The translations under genes were made by a program, and so were the position numbers. DNA of 64,000 nucleotides from Amycolatopsis methanolica 239. Lineage in GTDB: Bacteria; Actinomycetota; Actinomycetes; Mycobacteriales; Pseudonocardiaceae. This document shows positions 35,638-44,552 of this stretch, in pieces (the first letter of the stretch is position 1; each line of letters opens with the position of its first letter). The stretch is taken from positions 3,720,001 to 3,784,000 of the forward strand of contig NZ_CP009110.1 of the NCBI RefSeq assembly GCF_000739085.1, given 5' to 3'. Below the pieces are notes generated by a model. The model did no database searches. It saw only the letters and a list, made by a program, of their open reading frames with translations, and was not told where the DNA came from.

Positions 35638-37958
35638 CGGGTCCCCTCCGCGCGGCGCATCGCCGCGGCCGCTGTCTTGAACAGCGGCTGCTTGGACACC
35701 GGGTCCCAGTCGGTGATCGTGAGCTCGTTGGCCGCCCGGTGCCGCCCGGACGGGTCGTCGGTGCCCCAGTAGCCGTAGTGGAACGGCAGGAACAGCACCC
35801 CGTCCCGGATGCCGCGGATCCGCACCCGGGCGCGGACCGCGCCGCGTGGTGTGGTGATCTCGGCGAGGTCCCCTTCGGACAGATCGTGGGCCTTCGCGTC
35901 CTGTTCGGACATCTCGACCCACACCTCAGGAGCCGCGTCCCGCAGTTCCGGCACCCGGCCGGTCTTGGTGCGGGTGTGGAACTGGTAGATCGTCCGCCCG
36001 GTGATCAACGCGAACGGGTGCTCGGCGGACGGCATCTCGCGTGGCGGCAGGTACTCCGCCGCCTTGAGCATGGCCTTGCCGTCCGGGTTGACCGCGCGGT
36101 ACTCGTTCTGGTCGGCGGGCCCGCCGGTGACGAGGTCGCGCCCGTAGTCCTCGCAGTAGCCGGGCCGGGCGAAGAACTTCCCGTCGACGTAGAGCCGTTC
36201 GGTGCCGTCGGGGTGTTCGGCGTCGCAGGGCCATTGGATCGCGCGCTGACGCAGCTTGCCGTAGCTGAGCCCGGTGTAGTCGCAGGGCCGTCCGGCGCTG
36301 GCCCGCTTCCACGCCTCGAACGCCGTCTCCGCATCGTGCCAGGGCGGGAACGGCTGCCCGTCGCGGTCGCGGAAGTCCATGCGCCGGGCGTAGTCGAGGA
36401 AGATGTCCAGGTCCGGCCGGGCCTGCCCGGGCGGGTCGACGGCCTTCTCCGACAGGTGCACGGTGCGGTCGGCGTTGGTGAACCCGCCCGTCTTCTCGCC
36501 CCACATCGCCGCGGGCAGCACCACGTCGGCCAGCTCGGCGGTCTCGGTCAGGAAGACGTCCTGGACCACGAGGAACAACCGGTCCTGGGACAGGATGGAC
36601 CGGATGCGCGCGAGGTCGGGCAGCGACACCGCGGGGTTGGTGGCCGACACCCACAGCAGGCGCAGGCTGCCGTTCTCGGCGTAGCGGAAGATCTGCATCG
36701 CGTGCGTCGGCGGGGCGTAGTGCGGGATCTGCTTCACCTCGAGGTTCCACAGGTCCGCCAGTTCGGTGACGTGCGCATCGTTGGCCCAGTTGCGGAACCC
36801 GGTGAGGTCGCCGTCGGCGCCGCATTCGCGGGTGTTCTCGGCCGTGGGCTGCCCGTTCATCTGCAGGACCCCGCGCCCGGGGCGGCCGAGCATGCCGCGG
36901 ACCAGGTTGATGTTGTTCACCTGCACGGCCGCGGCGGTGGCCTGGTGGGCTTGGTAGAAGCCCTGCAGCACGGTGGACAGCAGCCGCTGCGCGCCGCCCA
37001 GCAGAGCCGCGGCTTCGCGGATGCGCGCGGCGGGGATGCGGCAGATCTCGGCCGCGCGTTCGGGCGGGTAGTCCGCGACGAGCGCGGCGAGCTGGTCGAA
37101 GCCCACGGTGCACCGGTCCAGGTAGTCGTGGTCGACCCAGTCGCGGGCGATGATCTCGTGCAGCAACGCGTTCATCAGGGCCAGGTTCGTGCCCGGCAGG
37201 GGCGCCAGGTGCACGGTGGCCGCGCGGGCGACCGGGGTGTCCCGCGGGTCGACGCACAACAGCGACGGCGGGTTCGGGCCGGCGAGCCGGTCGAGCATGC
37301 GGCTCCACAGCACGCTCTGCGTCTCGGCGACGTTGTGGCCGTAGAGGGCGATGACGTCGGCGTGGTCGACGTCGGTGTAGGAGCCGGGCTGACCGTCGCA
37401 GCCGAAGGTCTCCTTGAGCGCGGCGGCCGCGGTCGCGGTGCACAGGCGGGTGTTGCCGTCGAGGTGGTTGGTGCCGATGGCGCCGTGCGCGATCGCGGCG
37501 AGCGTGTAGTACTCCTCGCAGAAGAGCTGGCCGCTGGTGTAGAAGCCGATCGAGCTGGGGCCGCGCTCGTCCAGCAGGGCCCGGCTGCGGCCGGCGACCA
37601 GGCCCATCGCCTCGTCCCAGCTCGCCTCGACGAGCCGCCCGTCCCGGCGGACCAGCGGGGTGGTGAGCCGGTCCGGCGAGGCGTTGGCCTGCCAGCCGTA
37701 GAGGTCCTTCGGGTCGACGCGGCCGTGGTTGACCCGGTCTGCGGCGCGGCCGCGGACGCCGACGAGGCGGCCGTCCTTGACGGCCAGTTCGAGGCCGTCG
37801 CCGTTGGAGTGGAGGACCGCCGCCGTCGGGACCCACCGGTCGACGTCGTCCTCGGTCAGGCCGTCGGCGAGCTGGGAATCGACCCGCACGGGCCAGGACT
37901 GCCCGGGTCCGTACGGCGTGCGGGCGCCCCACGGATCGGCGATCGCGTCTCGTCGCAC
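35634..37958 (-). CDS. Molybdopterin oxidoreductase family protein lacking N-terminal Fe-S cysteines
   Basis: A 774-residue molybdopterin enzyme of the nitrate reductase/formate dehydrogenase type: IGFYTSGQLFCEEYYTLAA, NHLDGNTRLCTATAAAAL, PGSYTDVDHADVIALYGHN, LLWVSATNPAVSLPD, VLPAAMWGEKTGGFTNADRTVHLS and the C-terminal MGD-binding domain LITGRTIYQFHTRTKT. Where classical members have a Cys cluster, this one reads VPTAAVLHSNGDGLELAVKDG, so a [4Fe-4S] centre is not expected. A subfamily with this feature appears widespread in streptomycetes. Reaction unknown. GTG 37958 is the start. Confidence 0.87.
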   Translation of the reverse strand: MRRDAIADPWGARTPYGPGQSWPVRVDSQLADGLTEDDVDRWVPTAAVLHSNGDGLELAVKDGRLVGVRGRAADRVNHGRVDPKDLYGWQANASPDRLTTPLVRRDGRLVEASWDEAMGLVAGRSRALLDERGPSSIGFYTSGQLFCEEYYTLAAIAHGAIGTNHLDGNTRLCTATAAAALKETFGCDGQPGSYTDVDHADVIALYGHNVAETQSVLWSRMLDRLAGPNPPSLLCVDPRDTPVARAATVHLAPLPGTNLALMNALLHEIIARDWVDHDYLDRCTVGFDQLAALVADYPPERAAEICRIPAARIREAAALLGGAQRLLSTVLQGFYQAHQATAAAVQVNNINLVRGMLGRPGRGVLQMNGQPTAENTRECGADGDLTGFRNWANDAHVTELADLWNLEVKQIPHYAPPTHAMQIFRYAENGSLRLLWVSATNPAVSLPDLARIRSILSQDRLFLVVQDVFLTETAELADVVLPAAMWGEKTGGFTNADRTVHLSEKAVDPPGQARPDLDIFLDYARRMDFRDRDGQPFPPWHDAETAFEAWKRASAGRPCDYTGLSYGKLRQRAIQWPCDAEHPDGTERLYVDGKFFARPGYCEDYGRDLVTGGPADQNEYRAVNPDGKAMLKAAEYLPPREMPSAEHPFALITGRTIYQFHTRTKTGRVPELRDAAPEVWVEMSEQDAKAHDLSEGDLAEITTPRGAVRARVRIRGIRDGVLFLPFHYGYWGTDDPSGRHRAANELTITDWDPVSKQPLFKTAAAAMRRAEGTR

Positions 37959-38013
37959 CCGGCCCGGTTACCCGCTCCCCCGACGCGAAAACCACCTCGG
38001 TTGCGCAGCGCAA

Positions 38014-38472
38014 TCACCGGGCGGTGTCGGCGCCGGGGTGGAGGACGGCCTCGGCGGCGTCGGCGAACGCGCCGAACACGCGCGCCAGATGCTCCCGCGC
38101 CCGTGGTTCCATCCGGTCGAGCACGTCGGCCAGGACGGACCGGCGGTCGTGGTCGACGCGGTCGACCAACCGGCGTCCACGTGCCGTCGGCGCGAGCAGG
38201 GTTTCCCGCTTGTTCAACGGGTTCGCGGCGCGTTGCAGCAGCTTGGCCGCCTCCAGACGGTCACAAGCGCGGGTCACCGACGACGGGTTCAGGCCCAGCT
38301 CGGCGGCCACCCGCCGCATCGTGACCGGGGTGCGCTCGGCGACCACGCGCAGTGCCCGGAACTGCGTCAGGGTCAGCCCCGCGGTCCCCCGCTCGACCGT
38401 CGCGTCGGCGATGCCGACCATCGACCGCAACACGGCGAGGGCGGCGTCCGTCTCCGTCGGCACCGCGTTCAT
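38014..38472 (-). CDS. MarR-family transcriptional regulator
   Basis: About 152 residues with the MarR winged helix: LTLTQFRALRVVAERTPVTMRRVAAELGLNPSSVTRACDRLEAAKLLQRAANPLNKRETLLAPTARG when read across the domain, flanked by dimerisation helices. ATG 38472 is chosen over an in-frame GTG at 38481 because the palindrome TTGCGTcACGCAA then lies just before the start, fitting autoregulation. Divergent from the butanediol dehydrogenase gene, its probable target. Confidence 0.85.
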   Translation of the reverse strand: MNAVPTETDAALAVLRSMVGIADATVERGTAGLTLTQFRALRVVAERTPVTMRRVAAELGLNPSSVTRACDRLEAAKLLQRAANPLNKRETLLAPTARGRRLVDRVDHDRRSVLADVLDRMEPRAREHLARVFGAFADAAEAVLHPGADTAR

Positions 38473-38530
38473 TTGCGTCACGCAATCACCGTATGGGACG
38501 TTTCCCCGGCGGGCGGTGCAACTCGTTGCA
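38473..38530. promoter_or_regulatory. Two palindromes in the marR-bdh divergent region
   Basis: TTGCGT-c-ACGCAA (38473-38485) abuts the regulator start, and TGCAAC-tc-GTTGCA (38517-38530) lies 65 bp before the dehydrogenase start. Both are dyads with six-base arms of the kind MarR dimers bind. Assignment to the MarR protein is inferred from position. Confidence 0.5.
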
Positions 38531-38594
38531 ACCCTGGCCGCGCCGTCGCCACCGCGTCACCCTCGACCACACGGTTCGGCGACGAGGAGGTCCC

Positions 38595-39665
38595 ATGAAA
38601 GCCGCACGGTTCCACGGTCCCGGCGACATCCGGATCGACGAGGTGCCCGACCCGCGGGTGGGGCCAGGGCAGGTGGAGGTCTCGGTCGACTGGTGCGGCA
38701 TCTGCGGCACCGACCTGCACGAATACCTGGAAGGCCCGATCTTCATCCCGCCGGCCGGATCACCACACCCGCTCACCGGGGTCGGGCTGCCCGTGGTGAT
38801 GGGCCACGAGTTCGCGGGCGTGGTGTCCGCGGTCGGGCCGGGCGTCACCGGCATCGCCGAAGGCGACCGTGTGGCCGTCGAGCCCTACCACGTGTGCGGC
38901 AAGTGCGCCGCCTGCCAGGCCGGGCGCTACAACATCTGCCGCAACCTCGGCTTCATCGGCCTGTCCGGCAACGAGGGCGGCTTCGCCGAACGGTGTGTGG
39001 TCGACCAGCGATGGATCCACCAGCTCGGCGACCTGCCCACGGACATCGGCGCCCTGGTCGAACCACTGGCCGTGGGCTACCACGCGGTGCGGCTGTCCGG
39101 GATCCCCGAGGGCGGCACCGCGGCCGTGTACGGCGCCGGCCCCATCGGTCTCGTCACCGCCGCCGCGCTCAAGGCTCGCGGCGCCGGCCGGGTGATTGTG
39201 GTGGAACCGGCCGCCGCCCGCAAGGCGAAGGCCGGCCCCGCGGGCGCGGACGTCATCATCGACCCCACCACCGACGACGCGACCGAGGCGATCCGGGACC
39301 TGACCGAGGGGGCGGGCGCCGACGTGGCGTTCGAATGCGCCGGCATCGACGCGGTCCTGGCCTCGGCGATCTCGTCGGTGCGCCCCGGCGGGACCGTGGT
39401 CAACGTCGCGATCTGGGGCCACGTGCCGCGGGTGACGGTCAACGACCTGGTGATGAGCGAGATCAACCTGGTCGGTTCGCTGGCCTATTGCGGCGACCAC
39501 GCCGGCACGATCGCGCTGCTGCGCGAGGGCAAGGTCGACGCGTCGAAGTTCATCACCGGCCGGATCGCCCTCGACGACCTGGTCGACGGCGGGTTCCGGG
39601 AGCTGATCGACAACAAGGAGGACAACGTCAAGATCCTCGTCTCGCCCCGGGAGCGGCTCGCCTGA
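38595..39665 (+). CDS. 2,3-butanediol dehydrogenase-type zinc alcohol dehydrogenase
   Basis: A 356-residue medium-chain dehydrogenase: DWCGICGTDLHEYLEGP (catalytic Zn Cys), VVMGHEFAGVVSAVG (GHE), structural zinc site VCGKCAACQAGRYNICRN, and Rossmann AAVYGAGPIGLVTAAALKARG. The EYLEGPIFIP segment and FIGLSGNEGGFAE are typical of (R,R)-butanediol dehydrogenases acting on acetoin and 2,3-butanediol with NAD. GAGGAGG lies nine bases upstream of ATG 38595. Other sorbitol/threonine dehydrogenase-like substrates cannot be excluded. Confidence 0.88.
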   Translation: MKAARFHGPGDIRIDEVPDPRVGPGQVEVSVDWCGICGTDLHEYLEGPIFIPPAGSPHPLTGVGLPVVMGHEFAGVVSAVGPGVTGIAEGDRVAVEPYHVCGKCAACQAGRYNICRNLGFIGLSGNEGGFAERCVVDQRWIHQLGDLPTDIGALVEPLAVGYHAVRLSGIPEGGTAAVYGAGPIGLVTAAALKARGAGRVIVVEPAAARKAKAGPAGADVIIDPTTDDATEAIRDLTEGAGADVAFECAGIDAVLASAISSVRPGGTVVNVAIWGHVPRVTVNDLVMSEINLVGSLAYCGDHAGTIALLREGKVDASKFITGRIALDDLVDGGFRELIDNKEDNVKILVSPRERLA

Positions 39666-39758
39666 TGTAGCGGGCGGAAACCGCTTCGCATGCGGGCCGG
39701 TGCGGGCGTAGCTTGGAGCTTCGTCGCGGACCGTCCGGACCAGCATGCGGGAGCCGTC

Positions 39759-41276
39759 ATGGATCCCTCCACCACCGCGCGTGCGGAGAAGCTCGATCGC
39801 GAGGTCGTCGTCACCGGGCTCGTGGTCGTGTGCGGGCTCATCATGGTCGTGTTCGACACCACGATCGTGAACGTCGCGCTGGAGACTGTGAGCCGCCAGC
39901 TCGGCGCGAGCCTGTCCACGGCCCAGTGGATCGTGACCGGGTACCTGCTGGCGGTGGGCCTGGTCATCCCGCTCACCGGATGGGCCGTGGACCGGTTCGG
40001 GACCAAGCCGGTGTGGATCTTGTCGGTGGTGTTGTTCGCCGCGGGTTCGGCCCTGTGCGCGAGCGCCTGGTCGATCGAGAGCCTGATCGCGTTCCGCGTC
40101 GTGCAGGGCCTCGGCGGCGGCATGCTCCTGCCGGGCGGGCAGACGATCATCACGCGGGCCGCCGGGCCGGCCCGGCTGGGGCGCGCGATGGCGATCCTCG
40201 GGGTGCCGATGCTGCTCGGCCCGGTCTTCGGCCCGGTGCTCGGCGGCCTGCTGGTCGAGTACACCAGCTGGCACTGGATCTTCCTCGTCAACGTGCCGGT
40301 GGCCGCGTGCGCGGTCGCGCTGGCGGTGTGGAAGCTGCCCGGCGGCGGCGAGGCGGAGCACCCCGGCCGGATCGACGTGCGCGGTCTCGTGCTGCTGTCC
40401 GGGAGCCTCGTGGTGCTGCTCTACGGCCTGTCGCGGGCCAGCTCCCAGGGCGGTTTCGGGCACTGGAGCGTGCTCGCCTGGCTCATCGCCGGTGGCGCCG
40501 GCCTCGCGCTGTACACGTGGCACAGCCTTGCCCGGGGGCCCGCCTCGCTGATCGACGTGCGGCTGTTCACCGACCGGTACTTCACCGCCGGCACGGTGAC
40601 GATCTTCCTCGTGGCCGTCGCGCTGTTCGGCGGCCTGCTCCTGCTGCCGCTGTACTACCAGACCGTGCGGGGTGAAGGCGCCCTGGCCGCGGGCCTGCTG
40701 CTCGCCCCGCAGGGACTCGGGGCGATGGTGGCGATGCCGCTCGCCGGCAGGCTGACCGACCGGGTCGGGGCGGGCTTCGTCGTGCCGGTGGGCATCGTGC
40801 TCGCGCTGCTCGGGACCGCGCCGCTGGGCATGCTCGGGACCGGCACCTCGTACGGGTGGCTGAGCGCGGTGCTGTTCGTGCGCGGCCTGGGGCTGGGTTC
40901 GGTGATGATGCCGACGTTCGCCGCCGCGTACGCGCAGCTCGACCCGCGCGCCGTGTCCCGTGCCGCGCCCACGCTGTCGGCGATCCAGCAGATCGGGGCG
41001 TCGCTGGGCAGCGCGCTGCTCGTGACCGCGCTGACCCAGCACCTCACCAGCGAACTCACCGCGCGCGGCATCCCAGCGGTCGGCGCCGGGGCGAACCAGA
41101 TCACCTCGATGCCGCCCGCCGTGAGGGCGACGGTGGCCCCGATCCTGGCCGAGTCGTTCGGTTTCGCGTTCTGGGTGGCGTTCGGCATGACCGCGGCGCT
41201 GATCGTCCCCGCGCTCCTGCTGCCCCGCCACCCCCGGCGAAGCGTGAGCGCAGGCACGATGACGCCCGGCGCCTGA
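39759..41276 (+). CDS. MFS transporter, DHA2/EmrB type
   Basis: A 505-residue 14-helix exporter: VVFDTTIVNVALETVSRQLGAS (EmrB helix 1 signature), AVDRFGTKPVWILSV, RVVQGLGGGMLLPGGQTII and GVPMLLGPVFGPVLGGLLVE (antiporter motif C). It belongs with EmrB/QacA multidrug exporters. ATG 39759 follows CGGGAG. It is independent of the second DHA2 exporter at 12.4 kb; the two are not a close duplicate. No local regulator. Confidence 0.88.
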   Translation: MDPSTTARAEKLDREVVVTGLVVVCGLIMVVFDTTIVNVALETVSRQLGASLSTAQWIVTGYLLAVGLVIPLTGWAVDRFGTKPVWILSVVLFAAGSALCASAWSIESLIAFRVVQGLGGGMLLPGGQTIITRAAGPARLGRAMAILGVPMLLGPVFGPVLGGLLVEYTSWHWIFLVNVPVAACAVALAVWKLPGGGEAEHPGRIDVRGLVLLSGSLVVLLYGLSRASSQGGFGHWSVLAWLIAGGAGLALYTWHSLARGPASLIDVRLFTDRYFTAGTVTIFLVAVALFGGLLLLPLYYQTVRGEGALAAGLLLAPQGLGAMVAMPLAGRLTDRVGAGFVVPVGIVLALLGTAPLGMLGTGTSYGWLSAVLFVRGLGLGSVMMPTFAAAYAQLDPRAVSRAAPTLSAIQQIGASLGSALLVTALTQHLTSELTARGIPAVGAGANQITSMPPAVRATVAPILAESFGFAFWVAFGMTAALIVPALLLPRHPRRSVSAGTMTPGA

Positions 41277-41430
41277 ACCGCCCCCCGTTCGCCGCTGCCC
41301 ACCATCGGCTTGGCCCGGCGTGGTCCGTGACCGCCGCTCCCCCGCACCCAGGCGGCCAGCCATTCCGGACTCGGCACCCCAGGCGTGCTCGCTCCCCCAC
41401 GCCAGACAGGACTCACCCCCCGGCACGACG

Positions 41431-41560
41431 ACATCCGGCACCTGCGAAACCCGTTGGCAACAAAAGCCGGGTTCCGAAACGTGCCGGTGTTCCGGAGGCA
41501 ACGCCCCCGACATCGCGGGCCGGTGAACTACTCCCATCACCGCAGATGGGGAGGAAACCC
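41431..41560 (+). ncRNA. Predicted structured leader RNA of the Nit1C-type operon
   Basis: An outer stem pairs ACA-CCGGCAC (41431-41441, bulged T at 41434) with GTGCCGGTGT (41481-41490), ten base pairs. An internal loop (CTGCGA / CCGAAAC) follows, then an inner stem AACCC (41448-41452) with GGGTT (41469-41473), a 3-base bulge, GGC/GCC and an AACAAAA loop. Downstream, CGGTGA (41521-41526) pairs with TCACCG (41537-41542), and its loop CTCCC complements the ribosome site GGGGAGG (41549-41555). This is riboswitch-like architecture, but I do not recognise a known class. The region 41277-41430 shows nothing clear and presumably holds the promoter. Confidence 0.5.
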
Positions 41561-41839
41561 GTGCCGGAGATTGTCTTTCGCGTTCGTTGGCCGGACGCCT
41601 CCGTTCAGCAATGCTACTCGCCCTCCACGGTCGTGGAGGAGTTTTTCGTCCCCGGGGACAGCTACCCGGTCGCCGAGTTCGTCGACCGCAGCCGCACCGC
41701 GCTGAACCAGGCCTCGGAGCGCGTGCGCCGCATCTACGGGTTCGGCTGCGCGCAGGCCGCGGCCCAGCTGGCCGACATCGAGGCCCGCGCGAAGTCGTTC
41801 GAGGACGGCCGGGTCGTGGTCGAGGGGTTCGAGCGATGA
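41561..41839 (+). CDS. MSMEG_0570-family nitrogen starvation response protein
   Basis: A 92-residue protein: [47 protein letters not shown], and [19 protein letters not shown]. This pattern matches the short MSMEG_0570 family that always travels with the Nit1C/MSMEG_0565-0572 genes. GTG 41561 has GGGGAGG five bases upstream. The stop overlaps the next start (ATGA). Biochemical role unknown; Nit1C clusters have been linked to nitrogen starvation and cyanide assimilation. Confidence 0.85.
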   Translation: MPEIVFRVRWPDASVQQCYSPSTVVEEFFVPGDSYPVAEFVDRSRTALNQASERVRRIYGFGCAQAAAQLADIEARAKSFEDGRVVVEGFER

Positions 41840-43149
41840 ACGGCCACCACACGGTCGTCGTGGTCGGCGGAGGTCAGGCCGGCCTGTCGGCGAGCCACTG
41901 CCTGTCCGCCCGCGGCATCGACCACGTCGTGCTGGAGCGCGAGACCGCGGGCCACGAGTGGGCCGACCGCCGCTGGGACTCGTTCTGCCTGGTCACCCCG
42001 AACTGGCAGTGCCGCCTGCCCGGGTTCCCCTACCCCGGCGACGATCCCGACGGGTTCATGGTGCGCGACGAGATCGTCGCCTACCTGCGCACCTACCGGG
42101 ACGCCTTCGACTTCCCGCTCATCGAAGGGATCGAGGCGACCCGGCTGCGCCGCACCACACGCGGGTTCCAGGTGTCCACATCGGAGGGTGAGCTCACCGC
42201 CGACCACGTCGTGCTCGCCACCGGCCCCTACCAGGTGCCGCTGATCCCGCGGATGGCCGAGCGGCTGCCCTCGGACGTGGTGCAGGTCCACTCCGCGGAC
42301 TACCGCAACCCCGAACAACTACCGCCGGGTGAGGTGCTCGTCGTCGGCACCGGCCAGTCCGGCTGCCAGATCGCCGAAGACCTGCACCTGGCCGGCCGCC
42401 GCGTGCACCTGGCCGTGGGCAGCGCGCCGCGCGTGGCCCGCCGCTACCGGGGCCGCGACGTCGTGGCCTGGCTGGACGACATGGGCTACTACCGGCGCGG
42501 CATCGACGAGTTCGCCGACGCCGACGCCGTCCGCTTCCGCGCCAACCACTACGTCACCGGCCGCGACGGCGGGCGCGACATCGACCTGCGCGCCTTCGCC
42601 CGCGACGGCATGCGACTCTACGGCCGGCTCACCGGAATCAACGGCGGGCGGCTGACCTTCGCCCAGGACCTGAGCCACAACCTCGACGCCGCCGACGCCG
42701 TCTCCGAAGGCATCAAGGACTCCATCGACACCTGGATCACCGCCCACGCCATCGACGCGCCACACGAGGACCGGTACGTCCCGGTGTGGCAGCCGGACAC
42801 CGAACCGTCCGAACTGGACCTCCACACCAGCGGCATCACCTCCGTCGTGTGGAGCACCGGTTTCGGCCGCGACCACCGCTGGATCGAGGTGCCGGTGTTC
42901 GACGGCCGCGGCTACCCCACCCACGAGCGCGGCGTCACCAGCTGCCCCGGCCTGTATTTCATCGGCCTGCCCTGGCAGCACACCTGGGGTTCCGGCCGCT
43001 TCTGCGGGGTCGCCGAGGACGCGGAGTACCTCGCCGCGCACATCGCCTCCACCAGCCGCCGCACCGACGGGCTGCACTGGATCGCGGGCACCCCCGACAG
43101 CACCTACCCGGCCGACGAGTACTGGACCGCGCCCCGGACGGTGGCCTGA
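41836..43149 (+). CDS. MSMEG_0569-family flavin-dependent oxidoreductase
   Basis: A 437-residue flavoprotein: [22 protein letters not shown] (FAD), [47 protein letters not shown] (NADPH Rossmann) and [21 protein letters not shown]. It resembles flavin monooxygenases of the FMO/BVMO type. In the Nit1C cluster a flavoprotein of this kind is a constant member. Overlaps its neighbours on both sides (ATGA), so it is tightly coupled in the operon. Confidence 0.88.
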   Translation: MNGHHTVVVVGGGQAGLSASHCLSARGIDHVVLERETAGHEWADRRWDSFCLVTPNWQCRLPGFPYPGDDPDGFMVRDEIVAYLRTYRDAFDFPLIEGIEATRLRRTTRGFQVSTSEGELTADHVVLATGPYQVPLIPRMAERLPSDVVQVHSADYRNPEQLPPGEVLVVGTGQSGCQIAEDLHLAGRRVHLAVGSAPRVARRYRGRDVVAWLDDMGYYRRGIDEFADADAVRFRANHYVTGRDGGRDIDLRAFARDGMRLYGRLTGINGGRLTFAQDLSHNLDAADAVSEGIKDSIDTWITAHAIDAPHEDRYVPVWQPDTEPSELDLHTSGITSVVWSTGFGRDHRWIEVPVFDGRGYPTHERGVTSCPGLYFIGLPWQHTWGSGRFCGVAEDAEYLAAHIASTSRRTDGLHWIAGTPDSTYPADEYWTAPRTVA

Positions 43150-43967
43150 TGCCGGTCAACGACGCGCACCGCCACCTCGGCGTGCTGCCCGCCTACCCGT
43201 TCTACGGCGGGCCCGCCGTGCACCCGGACCTGGGCGCCCGCGCCACCCTCGACGAGCTGATCGCCGACCTCGACGCCGAAGGCACCGAGCGCGCGCTGGT
43301 CATCCCCAACTACGGGGTGCCGGATCCGGAGATCGCGTTCTCCTTCAACGAACTCTGCGTCGAAGCCGCGCAGCGCGACGACCGGATCCGCGCCGGGCTG
43401 TGGGTGTCGCCCTTGGAGCGCGACGCCGAGCGCACCGCGAAGGCCCTGAGCCTGGCCACCGAGCCGGGCGTGCGGGCGCTGAAGCTGAGCTTCCTGCTCG
43501 GCGGCCGCCCCACCGACCCGGCCTGCCGCCCCGGCCTGGACCGGATCTTCGCCGCCGCCCGCGACCACGACCTGGTCGTCCACGTGCACACCTCGCCCGG
43601 CGCGGCGTCCGACATCGACGAGGTCGGCACGCTGGTCGAGCACTACGGCGACGACGTCAAGGTGCACCTGGTGCACTTCGGCGGCGGCATGAGCGGCCAC
43701 ATCAAGCTCGTGGGCAGCCGGTTCTTCGACTGGATCGCGGCAGGCAAACAGGTCTACACCGACCTGTCCTGGGCGATCGGCTTCGCGCCGCGCTGGCTGG
43801 CCGCCGAGGTCGACCGCCGCGGCATCGGCGGCGACCGGATCCTCTTCGCCAGCGACGAGCCGTGGGGCGACCAGGCCGGCGAGTACGCCCGGCTGGCCGC
43901 CGCGGCCGGTGACGGCGAGCTCGCGGACCTGGTGTTCCGCGGCACCTTCGACAAGCTCTACGGGTGA
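43149..43967 (+). CDS. Amidohydrolase-2 family metal-dependent hydrolase
   Basis: A 272-residue TIM-barrel hydrolase: VNDAHRHLGVLPAYPF (HxH), DLVVHVHTSPGAASDIDEVG, VHLVHFGGGMSGHIKL and ILFASDEPWGDQAGEY (C-terminal Asp). It shares the amidohydrolase fold with LigI/LigJ at 2.6-4.5 kb but is not close to them. It sits inside the operon between the flavoprotein and the MSMEG_0572 gene, coupled by a TGATG overlap. Likely substrate is a product of the nitrilase or flavoprotein step; not established. Confidence 0.85.
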   Translation: MPVNDAHRHLGVLPAYPFYGGPAVHPDLGARATLDELIADLDAEGTERALVIPNYGVPDPEIAFSFNELCVEAAQRDDRIRAGLWVSPLERDAERTAKALSLATEPGVRALKLSFLLGGRPTDPACRPGLDRIFAAARDHDLVVHVHTSPGAASDIDEVGTLVEHYGDDVKVHLVHFGGGMSGHIKLVGSRFFDWIAAGKQVYTDLSWAIGFAPRWLAAEVDRRGIGGDRILFASDEPWGDQAGEYARLAAAAGDGELADLVFRGTFDKLYG

Positions 43968-44008
43968 TCCGCACCCGTGGCAACCCCGCAACAACAAGGA
44001 GATTCATC

Positions 44009-44521
44009 GTGTCCGAGCTGACTGAGACCGAGCAGCAGAGCCTCAACGAGATCCCGCACCCGTCGCTGCCGGAGGGCTCCAGCATCTACGGCGGCACCAA
44101 GGTGTTCCCGGACTACCAGGCCGAGCCCGGCCAGTCGTACTTCACGCTCGTGCACGGCATCGCGCACGAGTCGTCGGTGAGTTTCGTGGCGATCCTGCAG
44201 GCCACCCGCGCGCTGCGCAAGGGCTTCGAGTCCGCCATCTACTTCTACGGCCCCGGCTCGATGAACGCCATGGCCACCCGTGGTTTCCCGACCACCGGCA
44301 ACTCCGCGTTCCCCGGCGAGCACAACATCAACGACCAGCTCAAGACGTTCATCAAGGAGGGCGGCAAGGTCTACTGCTGCCGCTTCGGCCTGTCCCTGCA
44401 CGGGCTGCGGGAGGAGGACCTGATCGAGGGCGTCATCCCGACGCACCCGCTGGACGTGCAGGACGCGCTCATCCACTACGCCCGCAAGGGGGCGATCATC
44501 AACTCGACCTACATGTGGTGA
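44009..44521 (+). CDS. MSMEG_0572/Sll0783-family nitrogen starvation response protein
   Basis: A 170-residue protein (LPEGSSIYGGTKVFPDYQAEPGQ, VHGIAHESSVSFVAILQATRALRKG, IYFYGPGSMNAMATRGFPTTGNSAF, GKVYCCRFGLSLHGLREEDLIEG). It matches the family named after Sll0783 of Synechocystis, induced by nitrogen starvation. The fold looks DsrE/tusD-like (small alpha/beta with Cys pair CC), so a sulfur- or nitrile-handling role is conceivable. GTG 44009 follows AAGGAG. 41 bp separate it from the amidohydrolase. Confidence 0.88.
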   Translation: MSELTETEQQSLNEIPHPSLPEGSSIYGGTKVFPDYQAEPGQSYFTLVHGIAHESSVSFVAILQATRALRKGFESAIYFYGPGSMNAMATRGFPTTGNSAFPGEHNINDQLKTFIKEGGKVYCCRFGLSLHGLREEDLIEGVIPTHPLDVQDALIHYARKGAIINSTYMW

Positions 44522-44552
44522 CCCCGGGCTGACGGAAGAGGAGGCAGTGCGC

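Noticed and set aside
12409-41276. The two DHA2 exporters as a recent duplication
   Set aside because: Their loops and helix signatures differ too much; they are separate members of a large family.
2575-43967. The three amidohydrolases as a single dispersed pathway
   Set aside because: They share only the fold and the HxH motif; the third is coupled to Nit1C genes.
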